NCBI RefSeq assembly: GCF_003284585.1
Contig: NZ_QKRX01000003.1
Location: 2,540 to 66,539 of the forward strand
DNA length: 64,000 nt
DNA from: Nitrincola tibetensis
GTDB taxonomy: Bacteria > Pseudomonadota > Gammaproteobacteria > Pseudomonadales > Balneatricaceae
Direction: 5' to 3'
Part shown: positions 1 to 7,436 of the stretch, one piece after another
Layout: each line of letters starts with the position of its first letter
How positions within the stretch are numbered: position 1 is the first letter of the stretch
Notes under the pieces: generated by a model
Seen by the model: the letters and a program-made list of their open reading frames with translations, nothing else
Told to the model about the DNA's origin: nothing
The model's database searches: none
Position numbers and translations under genes: made by a program

Positions 1-110
1 GCTTGGTCAGCGGTTGCAACCCCACTAATGTTGGGTGCCATGTCAGAAATAACGACATCAACGGGCTCTTGACCTATCGCATCCAGTATCTGTTCGAAAA
101 CACTATTGAA
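1..110 (-). pseudogene. rlmE: RlmE (FtsJ/RrmJ) 23S rRNA 2'-O-methyltransferase, internal fragment lacking its 5' end
   Basis: On the minus strand the open frame runs off the left edge and includes [13 protein letters not shown], the hallmark segment of RlmE, which methylates U2552 of 23S rRNA. In the intact family about 110 residues, including the SAM-binding half, precede it. Here homology stops just after [11 protein letters not shown]: an in-frame TGA lies at 111-113 and the following sequence is unrelated. The frame is therefore truncated at its 5' end by a rearrangement or insertion, or the sequence joins two loci at this point. Whether the 3' end is intact cannot be seen. A functional rlmE would be expected elsewhere, beside ftsH. 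Confidence 0.75.
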
Positions 111-142
111 TCAGGTGAGATAATAATTAATTCGGATGATTT

Positions 143-157
143 TAGGAAAAACTCCTA
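143..157 (+). promoter_or_regulatory. Upstream palindrome of sRNA 1 (TAGGA-N5-TCCTA)
   Basis: The inverted repeat TAGGA AAAAC TCCTA sits inside a 23-base word (141-163) repeated exactly at 1080-1102. In both copies the palindrome begins exactly 50 bases before the first base of the RNA (AAGACAGAG). A GAAAAT box at 181-186 could be the -10 element. The geometry suggests an activator site overlapping the -35 region. By analogy with rsm/csrB genes the activator may be a GacA/UvrY-type regulator, but the arms differ from the usual TGTAAG-N6-CTTACA. Confidence 0.6.
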
Positions 158-192
158 TATACACTCCAAGGCAATTCGCTGAAAATAGCTTC

Positions 193-300
193 AAGACAGA
201 GCGCAAAGGATTGCGGTAAGCCCACAGGAAGTGGGCCTCTGTCTCCTTCAAGGAAGGTGTATGGCTGCAGGGATGCAGCTGCATGGATGCAAAGTTGACG
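193..300 (+). ncRNA. CsrB/RsmZ-like regulatory RNA 1 (GGA-loop hairpins)
   Basis: Five consecutive short hairpins carry GGA in or at the loop: CGCAA-AGGA-TTGCG (202-215), CCCAC-AGGAA-GTGGG (221-235), CCTT-CAAGG-AAGG (245-257), GCTGCA-GGGA-TGCAGC (264-279) and TGCA-TGGA-TGCA (280-291). AGACAGAG (194-201) pairs with CTCTGTCT (237-244) and encloses the first two. This is the architecture of RNAs that titrate the translational repressor CsrA/RsmA. The start is inferred from the conserved promoter spacing. No clear T-run terminator was found, so the 3' end is approximate. A 63-codon antisense frame across this region is not considered real. Confidence 0.78.
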
Positions 301-554
301 ATCGATGAAACTCTCCTCGTATAACCCCTCCACGCAATCCCATCTCTAAATATTACTCAAGTATTAAGAATCTTTACAACACGAAATGTATTCAACCCGG
401 TAACACTAGGGTTTATATCGATAAATTACATGCCGTACAATCTTGGTATGGAGCTTTTATAGTTAGCTCGTTGCTTCAGTTATAGTATCTATGATGAGTT
501 CAGGGTTATCATCAGGTAGTCCCCATCCTCCAATTCATACCAAGAGAATCTGTT

Positions 555-1028
555 TTGACCCGAATAGCCATTTTTGTCGATGTTCAAAATATATATTACA
601 CCACGCGTCAAGTATTTGGACGGCAGTTTAATTATCGTGCTTTTTGGCAAAAAGTGAGTGAGTTGGGCGACATAGTGGTCGCTACTGCCTACGCTATAGA
701 TCGTGGAGATTCACAGCAGCAAAAGTTTCAGGATGCCCTGAGACATATTGGATTTGATGTAAAGCTCAAGCCTTATATTCAACGATGTGATGGCTCTGCC
801 AAAGGTGATTGGGATGTTGGTATTACTATAGACGCATTGCTTTGCGCAGAGGCCGTTGACCGGGTGATTTTGTTGTCTGGAGACGGTGATTTTGATTTGT
901 TATTGCACACTCTTAGGGAGCGCTATCAGGTTTACAGTTATTTGTTTAGCGTTCCCGGATTAACTGCTCACTCTTTGATCGCGAGTGCAGATGAGTGGGT
1001 TGCTATAGATGGATCTTTGCTGCAATAG
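555..1028 (+). CDS. NYN (LabA/DUF88)-domain putative ribonuclease
   Basis: 157 residues forming a single NYN/PIN-like domain. The N-terminal strand IFVDVQNIYYT carries the first acidic residue; GDWDVGITID and LLSGDGDFDLLL carry the others expected in the metal-binding pocket. NYN proteins are related to PIN nucleases and are thought to act on RNA; the substrate here is unknown. The TTG start is chosen because AAGAGA lies about eight bases upstream and MTRIAIFVD matches the usual N-terminus. The gene stands alone between two GGA-loop RNAs. That suggests a link to RNA turnover but does not prove one. Confidence 0.8.
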   Translation: MTRIAIFVDVQNIYYTTRQVFGRQFNYRAFWQKVSELGDIVVATAYAIDRGDSQQQKFQDALRHIGFDVKLKPYIQRCDGSAKGDWDVGITIDALLCAEAVDRVILLSGDGDFDLLLHTLRERYQVYSYLFSVPGLTAHSLIASADEWVAIDGSLLQ

Positions 1029-1081
1029 GCTATATGGGTCTAACTACTATTGCGATCGGGTTTTCGATATTAATGGCACTT

Positions 1082-1096
1082 TAGGAAAAACTCCTA
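1082..1096 (+). promoter_or_regulatory. Upstream palindrome of sRNA 2 (TAGGA-N5-TCCTA)
   Basis: Second exact copy of the 23-base word carrying TAGGA AAAAC TCCTA. It again starts 50 bases before AAGACAGAG. A GATAAT box at 1120-1125 is well placed as the -10 element, seven bases before the inferred start at 1132. Sequence between the palindrome and the -10 differs from copy 1, so identity of the word and of the spacing points to a selected protein-binding site. Confidence 0.62.
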
Positions 1097-1131
1097 TATA
1101 CAACTAAAGTCTATACATTGATAATGGCACC

Positions 1132-1232
1132 AAGACAGAGCACAAGGGATTGTGGTTGCTTGAAGGATTCAGGCCTCTGTCCTATTTCACAGGATTGTGA
1201 TATTGCCGCAAGGAAGCGGCACACTGATTTTC
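1132..1232 (+). ncRNA. CsrB/RsmZ-like regulatory RNA 2 (GGA-loop hairpins)
   Basis: Hairpins with GGA loops: CACAA-GGGA-TTGTG (1141-1154), TGAA-GGA-TTCA (1161-1171), TCACA-GGAT-TGTGA (1187-1200) and GCCGC-AAGGAA-GCGGC (1205-1220). GACAGAG (1134-1140) pairs with CTCTGTC (1175-1181) and encloses the first two, the same fold as RNA 1. The stems differ in sequence between the two RNAs while loops and layout are kept, which favours conserved RNA structure over a plain repeat. The last hairpin is followed by a short T-rich run (GATTTTCT), a weak terminator candidate. The end is approximate, and the RNA stops before the TPP riboswitch. Confidence 0.78.
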
Positions 1233-1285
1233 TCTCTAATGACCTCTCTTTACACTCCGCTAGCCACTCTATATCATCTATTCAT

Positions 1286-1368
1286 CCGTTGGGGTGCCGT
1301 GAAAGGCTGAGAAGTTTTATAAACTAACCCATCGAACCTGATACGGGTAATACCGGCGAAGGGAACGG
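1286..1368 (+). ncRNA. TPP riboswitch (THI element) upstream of thiO
   Basis: Contains the conserved aptamer blocks GGGGTGCC, GGCTGAGA, ACCC...GAACCTGAT and GGGTAATACCGGCGAAGGGA. The P1 stem is CCGTT (1286-1290) with AACGG (1364-1368). Thiamine pyrophosphate binding represses downstream thiamine synthesis genes. No transcription terminator is visible between aptamer and gene. CATTCCC at 1388-1394 is complementary to GGGAATG at 1466-1472, which spans the thiO Shine-Dalgarno and start, so control is probably at translation initiation. Confidence 0.96.
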
Positions 1369-1472
1369 TGATCTTCTTGTGCTTTGCCATTCCCTCATGC
1401 TTATTCCCATACGTTTAATCGGCTAATTTTAATATTTGCATATCGCTCATATTGACCTATCTAGGGGGAATG

Positions 1473-2450
1473 ATGAGAGTACAAGTAGTAGGTGCAGGGG
1501 TTGCAGGTCTATGCGTTGCAAATGAGCTATCTTCTCGTGGAGTTGAAGTCAGCTTACACGACAAGCATAGCCCGCCAGGTCCGCATGCATGTTCATGGTG
1601 GGCAGGTGGAATGTTAGCTCCCTTCTGCGAAGGTGAAAGTGCGGAAGAGCCCGTCATACGCTTGGGCCGAAGAGCGGCGTCTTGGTGGCAGAAGTTTACG
1701 GGCTCTGTTGATTATAAAGGCTCGTTAGTTTTATCGGCCAAGCGTGATAAAAATGAGTTATTGCGTTTTGCCAGTATGACTAGCCATCATCGCTGGGTGG
1801 ATCACCTTTCTATTGCTGAGTTAGAACCCGATTTAGCGGGTCATATACGTCAGGGGCTTTATTTCGACTCTGAAGCTCACCTAGACCCCAGAGTTGCGTT
1901 AGCGCGTCTTGTCGATACTTTAGCGTCTCAGGGTGTTGTATGTACTCAAGAGGAGCCTTTAAGTGACATACTCACAATCGATTGTCGTGGGTTAGCAGCG
2001 AAGGATGCTTTAGCCGATCTACGCGGTGTTAAAGGTGAAATGTTAATCTTAAAGAATCCTGAACTTAATATTAGTCGTCCAGTTCGCTTTATTCATCCGC
2101 GTATGCCTCTATATATCGTACCACGAGGGAGTGGGGTGTATATGCTGGGTGCGACTATGATTGAATCTTCAGATCGATCTCGTATTACCGCTCGTTCGAT
2201 GTTAGAACTTTTATCGGCTGCTTACGCTCTTCATCCTGCCTTTGCCGAATCTGAGGTTCTTGAAATTGGTGTGGATGTACGTCCTGCCTTCCCAGATAAC
2301 CTTCCTAGAATACGACGCAGAGGCAATAGGCTATTTATTAATGGCCTTTATCGGCATGGGTATCTATTGGCTCCTGCTTTAGCCGAGATGACCGCAGACT
2401 ACATATTGACTCATAAACAACCGGAGTTGATGGATGAATGTACTATTTAA
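1473..2450 (+). CDS. thiO: Glycine oxidase ThiO
   Basis: FAD-dependent glycine oxidase that makes the dehydroglycine used by ThiG in thiazole synthesis. The N-terminus VQVVGAGVAGLCVANEL is a dinucleotide-binding GxGxxG fold. CSWWAGGMLAPFCEGE is typical of ThiO, and the C-terminal INGLYRHGYLLAPALAEM closes the FAD domain. About 325 residues, normal for the family. The ATG preceded by AGGGGG at four bases is preferred; an ATG one codon upstream is too close to that site. First gene of a TPP-controlled thiOSGE operon; its 3' end overlaps thiS by 17 bases. Confidence 0.94.
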   Translation: MRVQVVGAGVAGLCVANELSSRGVEVSLHDKHSPPGPHACSWWAGGMLAPFCEGESAEEPVIRLGRRAASWWQKFTGSVDYKGSLVLSAKRDKNELLRFASMTSHHRWVDHLSIAELEPDLAGHIRQGLYFDSEAHLDPRVALARLVDTLASQGVVCTQEEPLSDILTIDCRGLAAKDALADLRGVKGEMLILKNPELNISRPVRFIHPRMPLYIVPRGSGVYMLGATMIESSDRSRITARSMLELLSAAYALHPAFAESEVLEIGVDVRPAFPDNLPRIRRRGNRLFINGLYRHGYLLAPALAEMTADYILTHKQPELMDECTI

Positions 2451-2631
2451 TGGTGAGAACGTTGAAGTAAGCGCCTCAAATTTGGCAGAGTGCTTGGTTT
2501 TGTTAGGTGTTTCAGATCAGCATATTGCAACCGCCGTGAATGGAGAGTTTGTACCTCGTTCTCAGCGTCATCAATTACAATTGACAGAGGGAGATCGGCT
2601 GGAAGTCGTTTCCCCTATGCAAGGTGGCTAA
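2434..2631 (+). CDS. thiS: Sulfur carrier protein ThiS
   Basis: A 65-residue ubiquitin-like protein ending in GG, the C-terminus that is adenylated and thiocarboxylated to deliver sulfur for thiazole formation. It starts inside the end of thiO, implying translational coupling. The adenylating enzyme ThiF is not in this window. Length and the VVSPMQGG tail fit the family. Confidence 0.94.
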   Translation: MNVLFNGENVEVSASNLAECLVLLGVSDQHIATAVNGEFVPRSQRHQLQLTEGDRLEVVSPMQGG

Positions 2632-2632
2632 C

Positions 2633-3394
2633 ATGGCTAGATTTTACGATGTCGACATCACAAATCCTTTGATGCTTGGCACGGCACTTTACCCTTCTCC
2701 TGCAATATTGAAAGACGCTTTTAAAGTATCTGGTGCCGAAATTGCGACAGTGTCTTTACGTCGTGAGCAGGGCGCAGGACAGGATTTTTGGTCTTTAATT
2801 AAGTCTATGAACTTGCGTTTACTTCCTAATACAGCAGGGTGCTATTCAGTGAAAGAGGCCGTGACAACTGCGTACATGGCGCGAGAAGTCTTTGATACAT
2901 CTTGGATTAAATTAGAAGTTATCGGTCATACGGATACATTACAGCCAGAACCCTTTGCATTGGTTGAAGCCGCTCGGATTCTGAGTGAGGATGGGTTTCA
3001 AGTTTTTCCTTACATGACGGATGATCTGGTTTTAGCGGATCGATTGGTTGAAGTGGGTTGCCGAGTATTAATGCCCTGGGGAGCACCTATTGGCTCGGGC
3101 TTAGGTCTGAACAACGAGTATGCACTAAAAACCTTACGAAACTACTTTCCTGACATTCCTTTAGTTGTAGATGCCGGAATCGGTCTTCCTTCTCATGCCG
3201 CTAGAGCAATGGAGCTAGGTTTCGATGCCATTCTACTGAATACCGCTGTTGCCAAAGCGCAAGACCCTGTCAAAATGGCACAGGCATTTTCGCTAGCTAT
3301 ACAGGCTGGTGCCCTAGGTTATCAGGCTGGACCGATGGAAGTGCGCGATATGGCGTCTCCATCCACACCCGTGATAGGTAAGGCCTGGTTATGA
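2633..3394 (+). CDS. thiG: Thiazole synthase ThiG
   Basis: About 253 residues with a TIM-barrel fold. It condenses 1-deoxyxylulose 5-phosphate, dehydroglycine and ThiS-thiocarboxylate into the thiazole phosphate. Recognisable segments are TVSLRRE, the substrate-lysine region [10 protein letters not shown]-like (here [14 protein letters not shown]), [16 protein letters not shown] and [19 protein letters not shown]. The ATG two bases after the thiS stop is chosen because AAGGTGG at the thiS end serves as ribosome site; a GTG three codons earlier is possible. Its stop overlaps the thiE start. Confidence 0.95.
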   Translation: MARFYDVDITNPLMLGTALYPSPAILKDAFKVSGAEIATVSLRREQGAGQDFWSLIKSMNLRLLPNTAGCYSVKEAVTTAYMAREVFDTSWIKLEVIGHTDTLQPEPFALVEAARILSEDGFQVFPYMTDDLVLADRLVEVGCRVLMPWGAPIGSGLGLNNEYALKTLRNYFPDIPLVVDAGIGLPSHAARAMELGFDAILLNTAVAKAQDPVKMAQAFSLAIQAGALGYQAGPMEVRDMASPSTPVIGKAWL

Positions 3395-3990
3395 TGTCTC
3401 TTCCCATTTTCTATCCGTTGCTCGATTCTGTTGAAGGAGTTGAGCTAGCTGCGCGATTAGGTGTTCGTTTTGCACAACTTCGGATTAAGTCAGGAGGGCA
3501 TGAGACGATACGAGATAACATTCGTCAAAGCCTAGCCATTGCCCGTGAGGCCAATATGATGTTAGTGATTAATGATCATTGGCAGTTGGCCATAGAAGAG
3601 GGGGCTGATTGGGTGCACCTAGGGCAAGAAGACCTTATCCAAGCAGATCTAAATGCGTTACGTAGAGCAGGGATTTCGTTAGGTATCAGCACTCACTCAC
3701 AAGAAGAACTTGAGCGTGCACTCTTGTTAAATCCAGACTACATAGCACTAGGCCCTATTTACCCTACGCAAACGAAGTCGTTGACTTGGTCTGCGCAAGG
3801 GCTAGAGCGTATTTCAGAATGGAAAGCTCAACTGGGCCAGATTCCGCTTTGTGTCATAGGTGGCATTACATTGGAGCGTTCTAACGCTGTATTGGCGTCA
3901 GGGGCGGATATCATTGCCGTCGTGAGTGATGTTTCGTTGCACCCTGACCCGTCTGAGCGCATTCGTGAGTGGTTAACCTGCTACGGTTAG
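3391..3990 (+). CDS. thiE: Thiamine-phosphate synthase ThiE
   Basis: 199 residues, TIM-barrel. It joins hydroxymethylpyrimidine diphosphate to thiazole phosphate. Typical motifs: [50 protein letters not shown] and [10 protein letters not shown]. It overlaps thiG by four bases (ATGA) and is the last gene of the operon. Its stop overlaps the convergent pyrE stop by four bases, so no separate terminator fits between them. Confidence 0.95.
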   Translation: MMSLPIFYPLLDSVEGVELAARLGVRFAQLRIKSGGHETIRDNIRQSLAIAREANMMLVINDHWQLAIEEGADWVHLGQEDLIQADLNALRRAGISLGISTHSQEELERALLLNPDYIALGPIYPTQTKSLTWSAQGLERISEWKAQLGQIPLCVIGGITLERSNAVLASGADIIAVVSDVSLHPDPSERIREWLTCYG

Positions 3991-4631
3991 GCAACCCCGT
4001 AGCTGTCTCTGTAGCGTTTGATGGCGTCTAATTGCTTGGTTAAGTCGCCGCGTTCTTGCAAGTAATCAATTAAAAGGTTGAGATTAATGATACTGGCAAC
4101 AGGAATGTTGAAATCCAATTCTACTTCCTGGATAGCGGAGAGTTCGCCAGTTCCTTTTTCTTGACGATTCAGTGCGATCAAGACTCCGGCAGGCTTCGCA
4201 TTGGCTTGCTCTATAATCTGCATGACTTCACGGATGGCTGTACCCGCCGTGATAACATCATCGATTATTAAGGCTCTGCCGATCAAAGGTGCGCCAACCA
4301 AGCTACCGCCTTCGCCATGATCCTTCGCTTCTTTGCGATTGAACACGTAAGGTGTGTCAATACTATGGTCAGTATATAAGGCGACAGCTGTGCTCGCGGC
4401 TAATGGAATACCTTTATAGGCGGGACCTAATAGAACGTCATATTCTATTCCGGAATTGATCAAGGCTGCCGCGTAAAATTTGCCCAAACGCGCCAGTGCT
4501 TCCCCTGTACAGAATAAACCTGCATTAAAAAAATAGGGACTGACACGTCCTGACTTGAGCGTGAACTCGCCAAATCTGAGGACATTTTTTTCAATAGCAA
4601 ACTCAATAAACTCACGTTGATAGTCAAGCAT
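3987..4631 (-). CDS. pyrE: Orotate phosphoribosyltransferase PyrE
   Basis: 214 residues. It converts orotate and PRPP to OMP in pyrimidine synthesis. The N-terminus [16 protein letters not shown] binds orotate, and [16 protein letters not shown] is the PRPP-binding loop. [10 protein letters not shown] is the flexible catalytic loop. Length matches E. coli PyrE. The gene is divergent from crc with about 166 bases between starts. The pyrE-crc-rph grouping is familiar from Pseudomonas and relatives. Confidence 0.96.
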   Translation of the reverse strand: MLDYQREFIEFAIEKNVLRFGEFTLKSGRVSPYFFNAGLFCTGEALARLGKFYAAALINSGIEYDVLLGPAYKGIPLAASTAVALYTDHSIDTPYVFNRKEAKDHGEGGSLVGAPLIGRALIIDDVITAGTAIREVMQIIEQANAKPAGVLIALNRQEKGTGELSAIQEVELDFNIPVASIINLNLLIDYLQERGDLTKQLDAIKRYRDSYGVA

Positions 4632-4797
4632 TTTAGTATTTCACTGGTTTCGTCTGATGGTGTATGAACAATAATACCTGTCTGATCCCATATCCGTCAT
4701 TAATTGATTGGATATAAATTTCATTTTTGGTCGCTTCCCGATACAATCTATAGTCAATAAGTATAACTGGCTACTTGCTCAATGGGGCTAACTTACT

Positions 4798-5571
4798 ATG
4801 CGCGTGATTTCATTCAATACACAGGGTATTGAACAAGCAGCTGAAAAAGGCTTTTTTGACTGGATGGTTAAGCAAGATGCAGACGTTGTCTGTTTGCAAA
4901 GTTTGCGAGCCAAAGAGTATCAGCTGGATGACGAACGCTATCATCCTGAGGGTTATCATGCCTATTTCTTTGATGCGTTCGAGGATGGATTCAGTGGAGT
5001 CGCGATCTACACTCGACATGTACCCAAAGCAATCATGACCGGCCTTGGGTTTGAGCAGTGTGATTTTAATGGGCGCTTTATTCAGGCGGATTTTGATAAA
5101 TTCAGCATATCATCGTTGACGATCCCATCAGGTCTGAAAAGTGATGAAGCGCAAGCGGCTAAAATGGAATATTTAGATTTGTTTATGGGCCACTTGAAAA
5201 AGACACTCCGTAAGCGTCGTGATTTCATTTTTACAGGTACGTTCAATATTGCACATAAGCCAATAGATTTGAGTAATTGGTATGTCAATCAACGAGTGTC
5301 TGGCTTTTTGGCTGAAGAGCGTGTCTGGATTGAAGAAGTTTTTGGTGAAATGGCTTTTGTAGATGCTTTTCGTCAGGTGAATAAAGCGGAGCGACAGTAC
5401 ACTTGGTGGCCGGAGTATAACCGTGCCTGGAAGCTCAATGAAGGTGCGCGGTTAGATTATCAAATCACCACGCCGAACTTGCGTAAATCAGTCAAGTCTG
5501 TGTCTATTTACAAAGAGCAGCGCTTCTCTGAACATGCGCCTCTAATTATTGATTATGACCTGACATTTTAA
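4798..5571 (+). CDS. crc: Catabolite repression control protein Crc (ExoIII fold)
   Basis: 257 residues with the exonuclease III/AP-endonuclease fold. In Pseudomonas, Crc acts with Hfq to block translation of catabolic mRNAs and has no nuclease activity. Here the ExoIII active site is eroded: the metal-binding Glu is replaced in CLQSLR (family CLQE), and the GDFN motif reads TGTFN, losing its Asp. SFN, LDYQ and the final SEHAPLIIDYD are kept. Position between pyrE and rph is the Pseudomonas arrangement. The loss of catalytic residues favours Crc over a true exonuclease. Confidence 0.87.
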   Translation: MRVISFNTQGIEQAAEKGFFDWMVKQDADVVCLQSLRAKEYQLDDERYHPEGYHAYFFDAFEDGFSGVAIYTRHVPKAIMTGLGFEQCDFNGRFIQADFDKFSISSLTIPSGLKSDEAQAAKMEYLDLFMGHLKKTLRKRRDFIFTGTFNIAHKPIDLSNWYVNQRVSGFLAEERVWIEEVFGEMAFVDAFRQVNKAERQYTWWPEYNRAWKLNEGARLDYQITTPNLRKSVKSVSIYKEQRFSEHAPLIIDYDLTF

Positions 5572-5586
5572 AATCTAGGGACGTGA

Positions 5587-5610
5587 GAGAGGACCGCATA
5601 GTGTCCTCTC
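5587..5610. terminator. Hairpin between convergent crc and rph
   Basis: GAGAGGAC (5587-5594) pairs perfectly with GTCCTCTC (5603-5610) around an eight-base loop, in the 51-base gap between two convergent genes. T-runs are weak on either side, so efficiency is uncertain. Confidence 0.6.
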
Positions 5611-5622
5611 AGTATCGCGTTC

Positions 5623-6396
5623 TTAAGTGTTCGATAATGCCGCTTTTTGTATCTCTAACAACTCTTTGATGCCTTTTTGGGCAAGCCCCAGCATTTCATT
5701 AAGCTGCTCCTGAGAGTAGGCTGCACCTTCTGCTGTGCCTTGAACCTCAATGAAGCCTCCTTGATCTGTCATAACGACATTCATATCGGTTTCGGCATCA
5801 GAATCCTCATTATAGTCCAAGTCTAGAATGGCTTGACCTTTGTGTATCCCTACCGATATAGCGGCAATGGCTTGTTTTAGCGGGTTGCCTTTTACGGCGC
5901 CATTTTTATCGCGGCGTAAAGCATTAATAGCATCGACCAGCGCCACATAGGCTCCCGTGATAGAAGCTGTACGAGTTCCGCCATCGGCTTGAATAACATC
6001 ACAATCAATTAAAATCGTGTTTTCACCAAGTTTTTTAAGATCTACCGCAGCACGCAACGAGCGCCCAATCAGTCGTTGAATTTCAAGCGTCCGTCCACTT
6101 TGCTTACCTTTGGTGGCTTCACGATCATTACGCGTATTGGTTGCACGTGGCAACATACCGTACTCTGCTGTTACCCAACCGGAGCCTGAGCCACGAAGAA
6201 AACGAGGAACACCACGGTCGACAGAGGCGGTACAGATTACCTTGGTATTTCCAAACTCAACCAACACAGAGCCTTCGGCATGCTGGGTAAAATTACGAGT
6301 GATTTTTATCGGGCGCAACTGGTCTGGTGCACGCCCACCGGCACGCAATTTATCCAGACCCAGATTTTTTAGCTGCTCAGACAGCGGAGAACTCAT
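5623..6396 (-). CDS. rph: Ribonuclease PH
   Basis: 257 residues. A phosphorolytic 3' exoribonuclease that trims tRNA 3' ends. Landmarks: [70 protein letters not shown] and [12 protein letters not shown]. The ATG is supported by AAAGGAAA just upstream, but it adds about 17 residues before the usual [12 protein letters not shown] start. A TTG at the family position exists but has a poorer ribosome site. Divergent from yicC, as in many gammaproteobacteria. Confidence 0.95.
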   Translation of the reverse strand: MSSPLSEQLKNLGLDKLRAGGRAPDQLRPIKITRNFTQHAEGSVLVEFGNTKVICTASVDRGVPRFLRGSGSGWVTAEYGMLPRATNTRNDREATKGKQSGRTLEIQRLIGRSLRAAVDLKKLGENTILIDCDVIQADGGTRTASITGAYVALVDAINALRRDKNGAVKGNPLKQAIAAISVGIHKGQAILDLDYNEDSDAETDMNVVMTDQGGFIEVQGTAEGAAYSQEQLNEMLGLAQKGIKELLEIQKAALSNT

Positions 6397-6481
6397 GGTG
6401 TTTCCTTTCAGTTGTATGCATAGAGCTGGACGCTCAGGACTGTTAGAATTGATTGCTTATTCTAAACGAGAAGCGACGATT

Positions 6482-7345
6482 ATGACACGCAGCATGACAG
6501 CTTTTGCACGCCAAAGCCAAATCCATCAATCCTGTGAGCTGACCTGGGAGCTGCGCTCTGTTAATAGTCGCTATTTAGAGCTTCATTTTAAATTACCTGA
6601 AGCATTTCGCTCGCTGGAGCCATTACTGCGTGATTTGCTAAAAAACCGTTTTGCGAGAGGGAAAATTGAGTGTGCGCTTCGTTATCAGGCAGAAGCGGGA
6701 GCCGATCAACTCGAACTCAACCAAGCATTACTCAGCCAGTTAATTATGCTGTCAAAGCAACTTAATGAGCAACTTGAAACGCCTCATCCTATATCGCCTC
6801 TTGAGCTTATGAAGTGGCCAGGTGCTTTGCAAACACAGACGTTAAATATCGAAGCTTTGTCCCAAGCCGCATTGGCTGCATTTCACCTTGCTGTAGAGGA
6901 GCTAGAAAGTGCAAGGGCGAGAGAGGGGGCACAGTTAGCGCTGCTGATTCAGAGTCGTATAGATGATATTCGCTTGATACTGGATAATGTTAAACAGATA
7001 TTACCTGAGTTACTCGCCGCCCAAGTCATGCAGTTAGGTACGAGGCTGGAGAGTTTTAAGGAACAGTTAGATCCAAGCCGTTTGGAGCAAGAGATGGTGA
7101 TCTTGGCACAAAAAGCGGATGTTGCCGAAGAGTTGGATCGATTAGAGACACACTTACAGGAAGTTGAGCGAGTCTTGGGGGTGGAGGAGGCCAGTGGGAG
7201 ACGCTTAGATTTTTTAATGCAGGAGCTTAACCGTGAGGCGAATACTTTAGCCTCTAAATCGATTGCCACACTCACGACCCACTACGCGGTGGACTTGAAG
7301 GTGTTGATTGAGCAGATGCGAGAGCAGATCCAGAATATTGAATAG
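6482..7345 (+). CDS. yicC: YicC family endoribonuclease
   Basis: 287 residues. Starts MTRSMTAFARQ and contains WELRSVNSRYLELHFKLPE, SRLEQEMVILAQKADVAEELDRL and ends in GRRLDFLMQELNREANTLASK. All are signatures of the YicC/YloC family, recently shown to be RNA endonucleases that affect small-RNA stability. A longer frame runs upstream, but the family start and the rph promoter space favour this ATG. Note the concentration of RNA-acting genes here (rph, crc, yicC). Confidence 0.92.
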   Translation: MTRSMTAFARQSQIHQSCELTWELRSVNSRYLELHFKLPEAFRSLEPLLRDLLKNRFARGKIECALRYQAEAGADQLELNQALLSQLIMLSKQLNEQLETPHPISPLELMKWPGALQTQTLNIEALSQAALAAFHLAVEELESARAREGAQLALLIQSRIDDIRLILDNVKQILPELLAAQVMQLGTRLESFKEQLDPSRLEQEMVILAQKADVAEELDRLETHLQEVERVLGVEEASGRRLDFLMQELNREANTLASKSIATLTTHYAVDLKVLIEQMREQIQNIE

Positions 7346-7350
7346 GTTCC

Positions 7351-7372
7351 TGGGTGGAAAGTTATCCGCCCA
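7351..7372 (+). terminator. Terminator-like hairpin after yicC
   Basis: TGGGTGGA (7351-7358) pairs with TCCGCCCA (7365-7372) with one G-U, starting five bases after the yicC stop. The following sequence is only modestly T-rich. It lies between yicC and the convergent hipA and may serve both. Confidence 0.5.
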
Positions 7373-7436
7373 AGACTGTCTTAAAAGCCCTGTATTGACT
7401 GACGCCTCTGCATTTCTGTTCGCGTCTGTTCTCATT

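Noticed and set aside
142-333. 63-codon minus-strand frame
   Set aside because: It runs antisense across the GGA-loop RNA, has no ribosome site and its sequence is dictated by hairpin stems.
1118-1327. 69-codon plus-strand frame
   Set aside because: It covers the second GGA-loop RNA and part of the TPP aptamer, whose RNA structure explains the sequence.
6110-6481. Upstream extension of the yicC frame
   Set aside because: It lies antisense to rph, and the family start MTRSMTAFAR has its own ATG at 6482.
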